This document shows positions 5,870 through 12,171 of a stretch of DNA of 12,171 nt, one piece after another. The notes beneath the pieces are model-generated. The model saw only the letters and a list, made by a program, of their open reading frames with translations, was not told the origin of the DNA and ran no database searches. This stretch comes from Burkholderiales bacterium (lineage in GTDB: Bacteria > Pseudomonadota > Gammaproteobacteria > Burkholderiales > Usitatibacteraceae), in NCBI GenBank assembly GCA_026786225.1, contig JAJAYN010000475.1, forward strand, positions 1-12,171, read 5' to 3'. Positions within the stretch are counted from its first letter, which is position 1. Every line of letters starts with the position of its first letter. A program made the position numbers and the translations under genes.

Positions 5870-6904
5870 TCAAGTGGGTCCAATTTCGTGGGGTGCATAG
5901 GTAAATGAGTCGGCAAAAAACGCATCATCCGGCAGCCCTTTTGCAGCAAATACTTTTCGGCCAAGCTCGATCATGACTGGTGCGCCGCAAGCGTAGACCT
6001 CATAACCGGCAAGTGATTCAAAATCATCGGCAATTGCCTGATGCACAAAGCCGGTACGTCCTTGCCAATTATCCTCGGGTTTGGGTTCAGATAAAACCGG
6101 GATAAACGTAAAGTTGGGATGTTCCTGCTGCCATTGGACGGGTAACACCGGCATATACATGTCCTGCAATGAGCGGCAGCCCCAGTAAAGCACCATTTCA
6201 CGGTCGATATGGGTGTACAGCGCATGCTCAATCACCGCTTTGATCGGCGCAAAGCCGGTACCACCGGCCATAAAGATTATCGGTTTGTCTGAGTCTTCAC
6301 GCAGAAAGAATGTACCGAGCGGCCCTTCAAAACGAAGTATTGCGCGATCACGCATCTCGTTGAAAACGAAGTTGGTAAATTCGCCACCCGGGATCAAGCG
6401 CATATGCAATTCAACATATTGATCGTGATGTGGTGCATTGGCCATCGAGAAACTGCGTCGCTTGCCGTCTTTGAGCAAAATATCGAGATATTGGCCCGCC
6501 AAAAACTGCAAGCGCTCCTGTGCAGGTAGCTTGAGAGAGAGGATTGCCACATCGGGGGCGACTATTTCTTTCTTTTCGACACGGCATGGCAGTGTGCGGA
6601 TCTGGATGTCGCCGGTACCGCCGATTTCCTTTATGTTGAGTGTCATGTCCGAGAGCGGCTTGCCGACGCAAAACAACGCCTTGCCCAGAGATTTTTCCAC
6701 TGGTGTCAGTGTGCGCTCCTGATAGTTACCGAAATCGAATTCGCCGGCAACGATGGTGCCTTTGCACGATCCGCACGCGCCATTTCGGCAACCATATGGC
6801 AGGCCAATTCCCTGGCGGAGGGCGGCATCGAGCACGGTTTCATCGGCCACGACGCGGAAGGTATTACCCGAGGGGGTGAGGGTGATCTGGTATTCGGTCG
6901 TCAT
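5870..6904 (-). CDS. 2Fe-2S ferredoxin/FNR-type flavoprotein reductase (CDP-6-deoxyglucoseen reductase-like)
   Basis: A 344-residue two-part electron-transfer protein. Residues 1-90 are a plant-type 2Fe-2S ferredoxin domain with Cys39, Cys44, Cys47 and Cys79. Residues about 100-200 form the FAD-binding barrel with RRSFSMAN (149-156). Residues about 205-335 form the NAD(P)H domain with MAGGTGFAPIKA, the YWGCRS segment and a C-terminal acidic FFADSF. The architecture is that of the AscD/RfbI-type reductase and of oxygenase reductase components. Genomes often label it CDP-6-deoxy-delta-3,4-glucoseen reductase, but no dideoxysugar genes are near, so that substrate is unlikely here and its electron acceptor is unknown. 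It is the first gene of a cluster with a peroxiredoxin and argC. No clear ribosome binding site precedes the ATG; the family alignment supports this start. Confidence 0.9.
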   Translation of the reverse strand: MTTEYQITLTPSGNTFRVVADETVLDAALRQGIGLPYGCRNGACGSCKGTIVAGEFDFGNYQERTLTPVEKSLGKALFCVGKPLSDMTLNIKEIGGTGDIQIRTLPCRVEKKEIVAPDVAILSLKLPAQERLQFLAGQYLDILLKDGKRRSFSMANAPHHDQYVELHMRLIPGGEFTNFVFNEMRDRAILRFEGPLGTFFLREDSDKPIIFMAGGTGFAPIKAVIEHALYTHIDREMVLYWGCRSLQDMYMPVLPVQWQQEHPNFTFIPVLSEPKPEDNWQGRTGFVHQAIADDFESLAGYEVYACGAPVMIELGRKVFAAKGLPDDAFFADSFTYAPHEIGPT

Positions 6905-6945
6905 TTCGGTTTCAGGTTTTCTTTTGTCTATACTGGCGCGCTCAT
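6905..6945. promoter_or_regulatory. Compact divergent promoter with overlapping -10 elements
   Basis: Only 41 bases separate two divergent starts. TATACT (6929-6934) is a good -10 for the plus-strand SDR gene, and the opposite strand over 6927-6932 reads TATAGA, a possible -10 for the reductase operon. The core TATA is self-complementary, so one site could open in both directions. Predicted plus-strand RNA would begin about five bases before the SDR ATG, making it essentially leaderless, which agrees with the absence of a Shine-Dalgarno there. No good -35 is seen on either side. Confidence 0.4.
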
Positions 6946-7917
6946 ATGAAAAAAGCGCAAAACATTCTTATCGCTGGATTTGGCGACATCGGCAAGCGCG
7001 TTGCCTTTAAACTCCGTCAATGCCAGCACTTTCAGATCGAGGCGCTGATCAGAAAATCCAGCACAGTTGCACGCCATCCGGAGGTCGCTGGAGTCACCGG
7101 AGTACATCTGCTAAAAGGTGATTTGGGCAATCCGCGTTCGCTGCAAAAAATTCACGGTCGCGCGGACACGGTCTTGCATTTCGCGCCCCCTCCCGGCACA
7201 GGCAAGTTCGATACCTTTACCAAAAACCTGCTGCGCGCGCTTGCTGGATCGAGTCGCATCGCTCATCGCGCGACGCATCAATGCCTGCATTCACGACTGT
7301 CGATGCTACCACGGCGAATTGTCTACATCAGCACCACCGGTGTCTACGGAAATTGCGATGGTGAGGTGATTGACGAGACGCGTCCCGTGAAACCGGAATC
7401 GGCGCGGGCTAAGAGACGCGTCGATGCCGAAAAACAATTGCGAAAATGGGGGCGATCATACGACGTCGCCATCACCATCCTGCGTGCGCCCGGTATTTAT
7501 GCCAAAGACCGCCTCCCGCTGGATAGGCTGAAGCGGCAAACACCAGTGCTGACACCAGCGGATGACGTTTTCACCAACCACATTCATGCCGACGATCTTG
7601 CTGCGGCCGTCGTCATGGCAATCCGCCAACGCCAGCCAAAGCGCTACAGGGTTTTCAATATAGTCGATGACAGCCAACTAAAGATGGGCGACTACTTTGA
7701 TCAGGTGGCGGATGCTTTTGGTTTGGCTCGGCCTCCGCGCATTCGCAGGGAAGATGCAGAGTTGAGAATCGCGCCAGCGTTGCTTAGCTTTATGGGGGAA
7801 TCGAGGCGGATAGGTAATGCCCGAGCGAAGCGTGAACTGAAGCTTGAGTTGAATTACCCTACCGTGGGGGACACACTGCCTGCCATGCAGGCGGGGATGG
7901 AGAATTTGCGGGGCTAA
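6946..7917 (+). CDS. Atypical SDR / NAD-dependent epimerase-like protein
   Basis: A 323-residue Rossmann protein of the short-chain dehydrogenase superfamily. The dinucleotide motif GFGDIG is at residues 11-16, an acidic GDL at 58-60, the beta-5 segment YISTTGVYG at 127-135, LRAPGIYA at 179-186 and NHIHADDLA at 211-219. The catalytic YxxxK of classical SDRs is replaced by Arg/Lys-rich sequence (residues about 153-158), as in the atypical YeeZ-like group, so it may bind nucleotide without classical dehydrogenase chemistry. A stretch of about 20 residues (roughly 102-122) between the LLRAL helix and RRIVYIST appears longer than in relatives I know. The gene is divergent from the reductase operon and convergent with fxsA. 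The substrate cannot be told from sequence. Confidence 0.88.
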   Translation: MKKAQNILIAGFGDIGKRVAFKLRQCQHFQIEALIRKSSTVARHPEVAGVTGVHLLKGDLGNPRSLQKIHGRADTVLHFAPPPGTGKFDTFTKNLLRALAGSSRIAHRATHQCLHSRLSMLPRRIVYISTTGVYGNCDGEVIDETRPVKPESARAKRRVDAEKQLRKWGRSYDVAITILRAPGIYAKDRLPLDRLKRQTPVLTPADDVFTNHIHADDLAAAVVMAIRQRQPKRYRVFNIVDDSQLKMGDYFDQVADAFGLARPPRIRREDAELRIAPALLSFMGESRRIGNARAKRELKLELNYPTVGDTLPAMQAGMENLRG

Positions 7918-8030
7918 GCCATTATCAAAGGCGTGGGTAACTGCCGTGCCGCTTGGCGTCTCGCTTTGCATGGGAAATACGACTGTGGAAATCCACGACG
8001 AGCTCGAATGACCCGACCGGGAAAAACGCG

Positions 8031-8450
8031 TTAGCGCTCTCGGCGAAATTCGCCTTCGATGACGCCGCCGCGTTGTGCCTCGGACTGCGGGGTCGCGCCG
8101 CGGTTTGCACGTGTTGTGGCGAATTGATAAGCTGGTTCGCGGACGGGCAGCAACAGTAGTACAAGTGCCATTACGTCAGAAATGATACCGGGGAAAATGA
8201 GCAACAAACCCGCCAGAACGGTGCGAAAACTGTCGATGATCGCCGCGAGCGAAAATTGACCGCGCGACAATTCGCCTGCCAGCCGCGTGATGAGCGAAAA
8301 TCGCGCCTGTTTGATCAGGACGATACCGGCGATACCGGCGAACAGTAACCAGCCAACGACCCAGCCACCGTGATCCTGGCCCAGCGTATATAAGACCGCG
8401 CCTTCCAGCAGCGGGAATCCCATTAGAATGCCTAGCATTAGCAGTCTCAT
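8031..8450 (-). CDS. fxsA: FxsA-family membrane protein
   Basis: A 139-residue inner-membrane protein of the FxsA/UPF0716 family; the E. coli member, when overproduced, relieves F-plasmid exclusion of phage T7. I start at 8450 because the upstream in-frame extension is hydrophilic and unlike the family, and because TAAGG lies about nine bases before this ATG. Membrane helices fall near residues 2-21, 29-46 and in a C-terminal pair around 74-102. The family signature AGLLLIFPGIISD is at 80-92, followed by a hydrophobic run ending LLLLPVRE. The C-terminal tail is polar and Arg-rich, presumably cytoplasmic. It is divergent from the DsbD-domain gene. The normal cellular role of the family is unknown. 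Confidence 0.9.
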   Translation of the reverse strand: MRLLMLGILMGFPLLEGAVLYTLGQDHGGWVVGWLLFAGIAGIVLIKQARFSLITRLAGELSRGQFSLAAIIDSFRTVLAGLLLIFPGIISDVMALVLLLLPVREPAYQFATTRANRGATPQSEAQRGGVIEGEFRRER

Positions 8451-8635
8451 GATATTTGCCTTACTTTCTTTTCCGTGTGTTACACAACTTTGTACCCTTT
8501 GCAGCTGTCTATCCAGTTTGGGGCCACTAGTCGTGATTGCTACAGTACCCGACCAGAATCTTGGTGTAAAGATCACTGCGTCATTGTTACCACATTCGCT
8601 TGGGTACAGCGTATGGACAGAAGGCGTCTTTACTT

Positions 8636-8665
8636 TTGGCAACATACGGTGGTTCTGCCTATTTT
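8636..8665 (+). promoter_or_regulatory. Probable sigma-70 promoter of the dsbD-domain/tlpA operon
   Basis: TTGGCA (8636-8641) matches five of six -35 consensus bases, and TATTTT (8660-8665) matches four of six -10 bases, with an 18-base spacer. Transcription would start near 8672, leaving a leader of about 24 bases before the ATG at 8696, which also supports that start. Confidence 0.45.
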
Positions 8666-8695
8666 GGAGATTTCTTTAAACTGGATAAAAAAAGT

Positions 8696-9307
8696 ATGTC
8701 TTTCCGATGGTGGGGTCTGTGGAAGGGGAGTTTCTTCCATTGCGCGTTTGTGTTGCGGGCTGGGTTGGTGGTCGCTGTAGGGTTTATGGCATTAACGGCC
8801 GCCAGCACCGAATCCGACTTGCTTGAACCCGAACGTGCGTTTCAACTTTCAGCGCGTTTCAGCGACCATAAAACCGTGGAGTTGAATTACAAAATCGCGG
8901 ACGGGTACTACCTTTACCGGCCACGGTTCAAGTTTGCACCCGAACCGACGACGTCCGCCAAATTTGGGATTGCCAGATTTTCGAAAGGGAAAATGAAGCA
9001 GGACCCAACATTTGGGTGGGTGGAAACCTATCGCGACAGCGTGAGCATATTTTTACCCGTCGCGATGCTGGAAACGCACATTTCACGGGGGCAGCCTTTG
9101 CGGCTCAAGATTACGTCACAAGGCTGCGCCGACGCTGGCATATGTTACCCGCCGTTTCAGCAGGTAGTCTCCCTTCAATACGGCAGTCTGGCGTTGGCAT
9201 TTCCTGAGCCGGCAGCAAATATTGGGACCGACCGGCCAGTGCAATCCACAGCGCCTCAAAATGCGCCCACTTCTTCACTGAGCGAGTTACTTCGTAAGCC
9301 GAAGTAA
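8696..9307 (+). CDS. Stand-alone DsbD N-terminal (alpha) domain protein
   Basis: A 203-residue exported protein equivalent to the periplasmic alpha domain of DsbD, which passes electrons from the DsbD membrane domain to DsbC, DsbG and cytochrome c maturation thioredoxins. The first 37 residues form a signal peptide or anchor (hydrophobic run about 17-36). Family marks follow: ADGYYLYRPRFKF at 69-80, FGWVETYRDSV at 106-116, and QGCADAGICYPP with redox Cys144 and Cys150, the counterparts of E. coli DsbD alpha Cys103/Cys109. The chain stops after SELLRKPK, exactly where full-length DsbD enters its membrane domain; beta and gamma domains are absent and only 26 bases precede the next gene. I start at 8696 because the upstream extension would cover the predicted promoter and spoil the signal peptide. 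Confidence 0.88.
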   Translation: MSFRWWGLWKGSFFHCAFVLRAGLVVAVGFMALTAASTESDLLEPERAFQLSARFSDHKTVELNYKIADGYYLYRPRFKFAPEPTTSAKFGIARFSKGKMKQDPTFGWVETYRDSVSIFLPVAMLETHISRGQPLRLKITSQGCADAGICYPPFQQVVSLQYGSLALAFPEPAANIGTDRPVQSTAPQNAPTSSLSELLRKPK

Positions 9308-9333
9308 AACTCTGTACGACACGGCAAATTCTC

Positions 9334-9897
9334 GTGCCAAAACGATTTCTCATCGCGGCCATTGTCTTACTTGTGGCGCTTGCGGGCGTTGCGCTTTGGC
9401 TCGACCGCTCAGACCTAGCGACTTTGCCGTTGGCTGCCAAGTCGCACGCTACTGTTGCGGCAACTGCAGTTAGTCCCGGCGCCTTATATAGCGCAAAATT
9501 CTCTGATCTCCAGGGCAATGTGCAGGGTTTGGGTCAGTGGGACCGAAAGCTGTTGATTGTGAATTTTTGGGCCACCTGGTGTGGACCATGCAAAGAAGAG
9601 ATTCCAATTTTGGTAAAAATCCAGGAGAAATTCAGTGGCAGAGACGTACAAATTGTTGGTATTGCCGTCGATTCTTCTTTAAATGTAGCTAATTACTCTC
9701 GAAGTATAAAAATAAATTACCCGATTTTCCCCGACGAAGTTGGTGCCATTGCGTTTTCAAAGCGACTTGGCAATCGTCTGGGGTTGCTACCGCATACGGT
9801 GGTCATTGCGCCGGGGGGCACCGTCATTTACAATAAGCTGGGCGTAGTGACTGAGGCTGAGCTTGTCGATATCATTGCTAAAAATGCACCCATTTGA
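9334..9897 (+). CDS. TlpA/ResA-like membrane-anchored thioredoxin
   Basis: A 187-residue thiol-disulfide oxidoreductase facing the periplasm. Residues 5-23 form an uncleaved anchor, followed by a linker and a TlpA-type thioredoxin fold: VNFWATWCGPCKEEIP with Cys83 and Cys86, the IVGIAVD strand at about 107-113, and cis-Pro153 in GLLPHTVV. Such proteins reduce apocytochromes or other exported thiols. The start is a GTG with no clear ribosome binding site; no ATG lies near, and the GTG is where the anchor begins. It follows the DsbD alpha-domain gene by 26 bases, and the two are probably one operon and redox partners. A likely terminator follows. An AT-rich patch near 9675-9720 differs from the neighbouring codon use. 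Confidence 0.9.
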   Translation: MPKRFLIAAIVLLVALAGVALWLDRSDLATLPLAAKSHATVAATAVSPGALYSAKFSDLQGNVQGLGQWDRKLLIVNFWATWCGPCKEEIPILVKIQEKFSGRDVQIVGIAVDSSLNVANYSRSIKINYPIFPDEVGAIAFSKRLGNRLGLLPHTVVIAPGGTVIYNKLGVVTEAELVDIIAKNAPI

Positions 9898-9939
9898 TAT
9901 TAAAAACACCTTAAAATTACTTATCCTAGAAATTGAGTG

Positions 9940-9991
9940 AAAGTCTGCAAGTGCAGCAGCATCAGATTGTCACTGCCACGCAGGCTTTTTT
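9940..9991 (+). terminator. Likely intrinsic terminator after the thioredoxin gene
   Basis: AAAGTCTGC (9940-9948) pairs with GCAGGCTTT (9980-9988) in a nine-base-pair stem with one G-U pair. A smaller AGTG/CACT pairing (9950-9953 with 9971-9974) lies inside the loop, and six T residues follow at 9986-9991. The loop is long, so strength is uncertain, but the placement 43 bases after the stop fits. Confidence 0.5.
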
Positions 9992-10108
9992 ATCTCCTAG
10001 CATTCGCGCGCATAAAAACAACAGTTGTCGCATATTTCCAACTCGTGGGTTGCCTTATCTTCGGCGAAAAACTGGACAATTTCCGCCAATTTGAGGCAAA
10101 CTGCCCCC

Positions 10109-10558
10109 ATGTTGAAAATACTGTTGTTGCACGGACCTAACTTGAACCTTCTCGGCACGCGAGAACCAGCCGTTTATGGCAGCACGACGCTGGCTCAGAT
10201 CGATGCGCGGTTGCAGGAGAAGGCGAAGCTCGCCAACATTCAATTGGACTGTTTCCAGACCAATGGCGAGGGCGTGCTGATCGACCGCATACATGCGGCA
10301 AAGCTCGCTGGCGTAGGGTTCATCGTCATCAACCCGGGTGCTTACACGCATACCAGCATTGCGTTACGTGATGCGCTCGCTGCCGTTGCAATTCCCTTTA
10401 TCGAGGTGCATTTGTCAAATGTTCATGCGCGCGAAGAGTTCCGCAGGCATTCATACCTGTCCGAACTTGCGGCGGGAGTGATCACAGGTCTGGGTGCAGA
10501 CGGATATGAATTTGCATTGGACGCAGCCATCGGGCGTATCTGCAAACACACAAAGTAG
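10109..10558 (+). CDS. aroQ: Type II 3-dehydroquinate dehydratase
   Basis: Converts 3-dehydroquinate to 3-dehydroshikimate in the shikimate pathway; a cytoplasmic dodecamer in characterised members. The 149-residue product has the full family pattern: HGPNLNLLGTREP at 8-20 with Arg18, the catalytic Tyr23 in VYG, INPGAYTHTS at 74-83 with Asn75 and His81, and EVHLSN at 99-104 with catalytic His101, then REEFRRHS. I start at 10109 because the product then begins as family members do (MLKILLLHGPN); a longer frame from 10025 would add an unrelated 28 residues. A TGAGG lies about 12 bases upstream. It precedes accB by 89 bases, the common aroQ-accB-accC order. Confidence 0.96.
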   Translation: MLKILLLHGPNLNLLGTREPAVYGSTTLAQIDARLQEKAKLANIQLDCFQTNGEGVLIDRIHAAKLAGVGFIVINPGAYTHTSIALRDALAAVAIPFIEVHLSNVHAREEFRRHSYLSELAAGVITGLGADGYEFALDAAIGRICKHTK

Positions 10559-10647
10559 CCTTGGTCCGCGCTTAAATCGGTGCAGCATTAGTGCGACCGA
10601 TCGATCAATAAGCCGGCAGTTGATTCGCGGCATGAGAGGATTCATCG

Positions 10648-11097
10648 ATGGACCTGAGAAAAATCAAAACACTTATCGATCTGGTGCAACAATCAGGAAT
10701 CGCGGAACTTGAAATCACTGAGGGTGAGGAAAGAGTACGTATCAGCCGATATGGTGTTCCTGGTACCTACGCGCCTGCACCGCAGGCTGCGTCGTCATAT
10801 GTGCTACCGGCAGAGCTAACTGCCGCAGCCCCGGCAGTGACACCCGGGCCGACTGAACCCACCGGCCACACGCTGAAATCGCCAATGGTGGGTACATTTT
10901 ATCGATGCCCATCGCCGGGCACGCCGTCGTTCGTCGAGGTTGGACAAACGGTTACGAAGGGACAGACGCTTTGTATCATAGAGGCGATGAAGTTGCTCAA
11001 TGAAATCGAGTCTGACGCAGCCGGTGTGGTCAAGGCAATTCTGGTGGAGAATGGGCAGCCAGTCGAATACGGCCAGCCACTTTTCATCATCGAATAG
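10648..11097 (+). CDS. accB: Biotin carboxyl carrier protein of acetyl-CoA carboxylase
   Basis: Carries the biotin that shuttles CO2 between AccC and the carboxyltransferase for malonyl-CoA synthesis. The 149-residue protein has the usual N-terminal MDLRKIKTLIDLV helix, a Pro/Ala-rich linker at about 42-72, the SPMVGTFY segment at 78-85 and the biotinylation motif EAMKL with target Lys115. The C-terminal half carries the bacterial 'thumb' region (about 86-100, RCPSPGTPSFVEVG). It has a strong ribosome binding site, AGAGGA seven bases before the ATG. The leader contains an ATCGGT/ACCGAT inverted repeat (10576-10581, 10596-10601) that could form a small hairpin. accC follows directly. Confidence 0.97.
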   Translation: MDLRKIKTLIDLVQQSGIAELEITEGEERVRISRYGVPGTYAPAPQAASSYVLPAELTAAAPAVTPGPTEPTGHTLKSPMVGTFYRCPSPGTPSFVEVGQTVTKGQTLCIIEAMKLLNEIESDAAGVVKAILVENGQPVEYGQPLFIIE

Positions 11098-11147
11098 TCC
11101 AGGCTAAGCATATGGCGGTATTCAGCTCAGGCCCCAGACCGGGCGCC

Positions 11148-12171
11148 ATGTTCGAAAAGATATTGATTGCCAATCGGGGCGAGATCGCATTGCGCATTCA
11201 GCGCGCTTGCCGCGAACTGGGAATCAAGACCGTGTGCGTGCACTCAGAGGCAGATGCTGACGCAAAATACGTCATGCTGGCAGATGAATCGGTATGCATA
11301 GGTGCTGCGCCGTCCAAGGATAGCTACCTCAATATTCCCGCAATTATCAGTGCTGCTGAAGTGACGGACGCGCAAGCAATCCATCCAGGCTACGGGTTTC
11401 TTTCCGAGAATGCGGACTTCGCAGATCGGGTCGAAAACTCGGGGTTCGTATTCATCGGTCCCAAGCCAGAGAATATCCGCACCATGGGCGACAAGGTCGC
11501 GGCAAAAGCGGCAATGAGAAAAGTCGGCGTTCCCTGTGTGCCTGGCTCTGAAGGCGCGCTGCCGGATGACCCAAAAGAAATTCGCAAGATTGCAGCTGCT
11601 GTTGGATACCCGGTAATCATCAAGGCCGCGGGCGGCGGCGGCGGTCGTGGAATGCGTGTCGTGCATACCGAAGCCGCACTAGTAAATGCCGTGCAGATGA
11701 CCAAAGCTGAAGCGCAGTCTGCTTTCAACAATCCAATGGTCTATCTGGAGAAGTTTCTCGAAAACCCGCGGCACATAGAAATTCAGGTGTTGGCGGACGA
11801 GCACAAAAGCGCCATTTTTCTCTGGGAACGTGATTGTTCAATGCAACGCCGCCACCAGAAAATTATCGAGGAAGCACCCGCGCCCGATTTAAAGGTACGG
11901 CTGCGAGACCGTATCGGTGAGCGCTGCGCCGAGGCTTGCATAAAGATGGGCTATCGCGGCGCAGGGACATTCGAATTCCTGTATGAAAACGATGAGTTCT
12001 TTTTCATCGAAATGAACACCCGTGTCCAGGTGGAGCATCCCGTAACGGAAATGATCACCGGCGTGGACATTGTTCAGGAGCAAAATAGTATCGCTGCTGG
12101 CCATAAAATGCGCTATAGGCAAAAATATATTAAGTTGCGCGGCCAAGCAATCGAATTTAGCATCAACGCTT
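11148..12171 (+). CDS. accC: Biotin carboxylase subunit of acetyl-CoA carboxylase, C-terminus cut off
   Basis: ATP-dependent carboxylation of AccB-bound biotin. 341 of about 450 residues are visible and the frame is open to the window end. The start at 11148 gives the family N-terminus FEKILIANRGEIA and numbering identical to E. coli. An in-frame ATG at 11112, with AGG nearby, would add 12 residues. The ATP-grasp features are intact: Lys159 before the GGGGGRGM loop, His236 in RRHQK, Glu276, and EMNTRVQVEHP with Glu288, Asn290 and Arg292. Oddities cluster at the end: residue 338, Arg in CRINAEDP of E. coli, is Ser (EFSINA), with other unusual residues at 313, 314, 327, 333 and 337, and Trp at 226. 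It follows accB by 50 bases. Confidence 0.95.
   Translation, partial: MFEKILIANRGEIALRIQRACRELGIKTVCVHSEADADAKYVMLADESVCIGAAPSKDSYLNIPAIISAAEVTDAQAIHPGYGFLSENADFADRVENSGFVFIGPKPENIRTMGDKVAAKAAMRKVGVPCVPGSEGALPDDPKEIRKIAAAVGYPVIIKAAGGGGGRGMRVVHTEAALVNAVQMTKAEAQSAFNNPMVYLEKFLENPRHIEIQVLADEHKSAIFLWERDCSMQRRHQKIIEEAPAPDLKVRLRDRIGERCAEACIKMGYRGAGTFEFLYENDEFFFIEMNTRVQVEHPVTEMITGVDIVQEQNSIAAGHKMRYRQKYIKLRGQAIEFSINA

Noticed and set aside
7960..8010. GTGG-AAAT-CCAC hairpin between the SDR gene and fxsA
   Set aside because: Only four or five base pairs and no T-tract on either strand, so it is not called as a terminator.
8451..8645. N-terminal extension of FxsA by 65 residues
   Set aside because: The extension is hydrophilic, absent from the family, and an internal ATG with TAAGG upstream gives the normal length.
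1..12171. Transposase, integrase, CRISPR array, tRNA or rRNA
   Set aside because: No recombinase motifs, no regularly spaced repeats and no cloverleaf or rRNA sequence were seen on either strand.

Overview
The window looks like chromosomal DNA of moderate GC content from a Proteobacterium, most likely a Betaproteobacterium. The main clue is the right-hand block (fxsA, a DsbD domain, a TlpA-like thioredoxin, aroQ, accB, accC), an order I know from beta-proteobacterial genomes. The FAD/2Fe-2S reductase usually labelled CDP-6-deoxy-delta-3,4-glucoseen reductase and the hybrid-type peroxiredoxin fit the same picture. The assignment is by gene content and order only; no rRNA or tRNA gene is present to confirm it.

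Region 1 (1-3993) is the accessory-looking part. On the minus strand, reading away from a 329-base divergent control region, lie a 599-residue secreted protein with the look of an outer-membrane beta-barrel, a 168-residue secreted protein, and the signal peptide of a third exported protein cut by the window edge. On the plus strand lie a 69-residue protein and an ECF sigma factor whose start overlaps its stop. Convergent with the sigma gene is a short, anti-sigma-like gene that lacks both a zinc site and a membrane anchor. The simplest reading is an ECF-controlled envelope or secretion locus of unknown purpose, with its sigma regulator possibly decayed. This is the best candidate for an undescribed system.

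Region 2 (3994-4387) is about 390 bases with no convincing gene, partly bracketed by a short direct repeat.

Region 3 (4388-6904) is a minus-strand operon: an FNR-type 2Fe-2S flavoprotein reductase, a Prx5-type peroxiredoxin and a short (type 2) argC. A 41-base gap with overlapping -10-like elements on both strands separates it from a divergent atypical SDR epimerase-like gene (6946-7917).

Region 4 (8031-12171) holds fxsA on the minus strand and, divergently, a stand-alone DsbD alpha domain gene, a membrane-anchored TlpA/ResA-like thioredoxin, a likely terminator, and aroQ-accB-accC. The last gene is cut by the window end. DsbD normally carries a membrane domain and a C-terminal thioredoxin domain; here the gene stops exactly at the inter-domain linker. 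The visible accC is normal in its ATP and bicarbonate residues. However, within its last 90 bases and at residue 226 it has several substitutions at conserved positions, including Ser in place of the active-site Arg338. This could be sequence error or real divergence.
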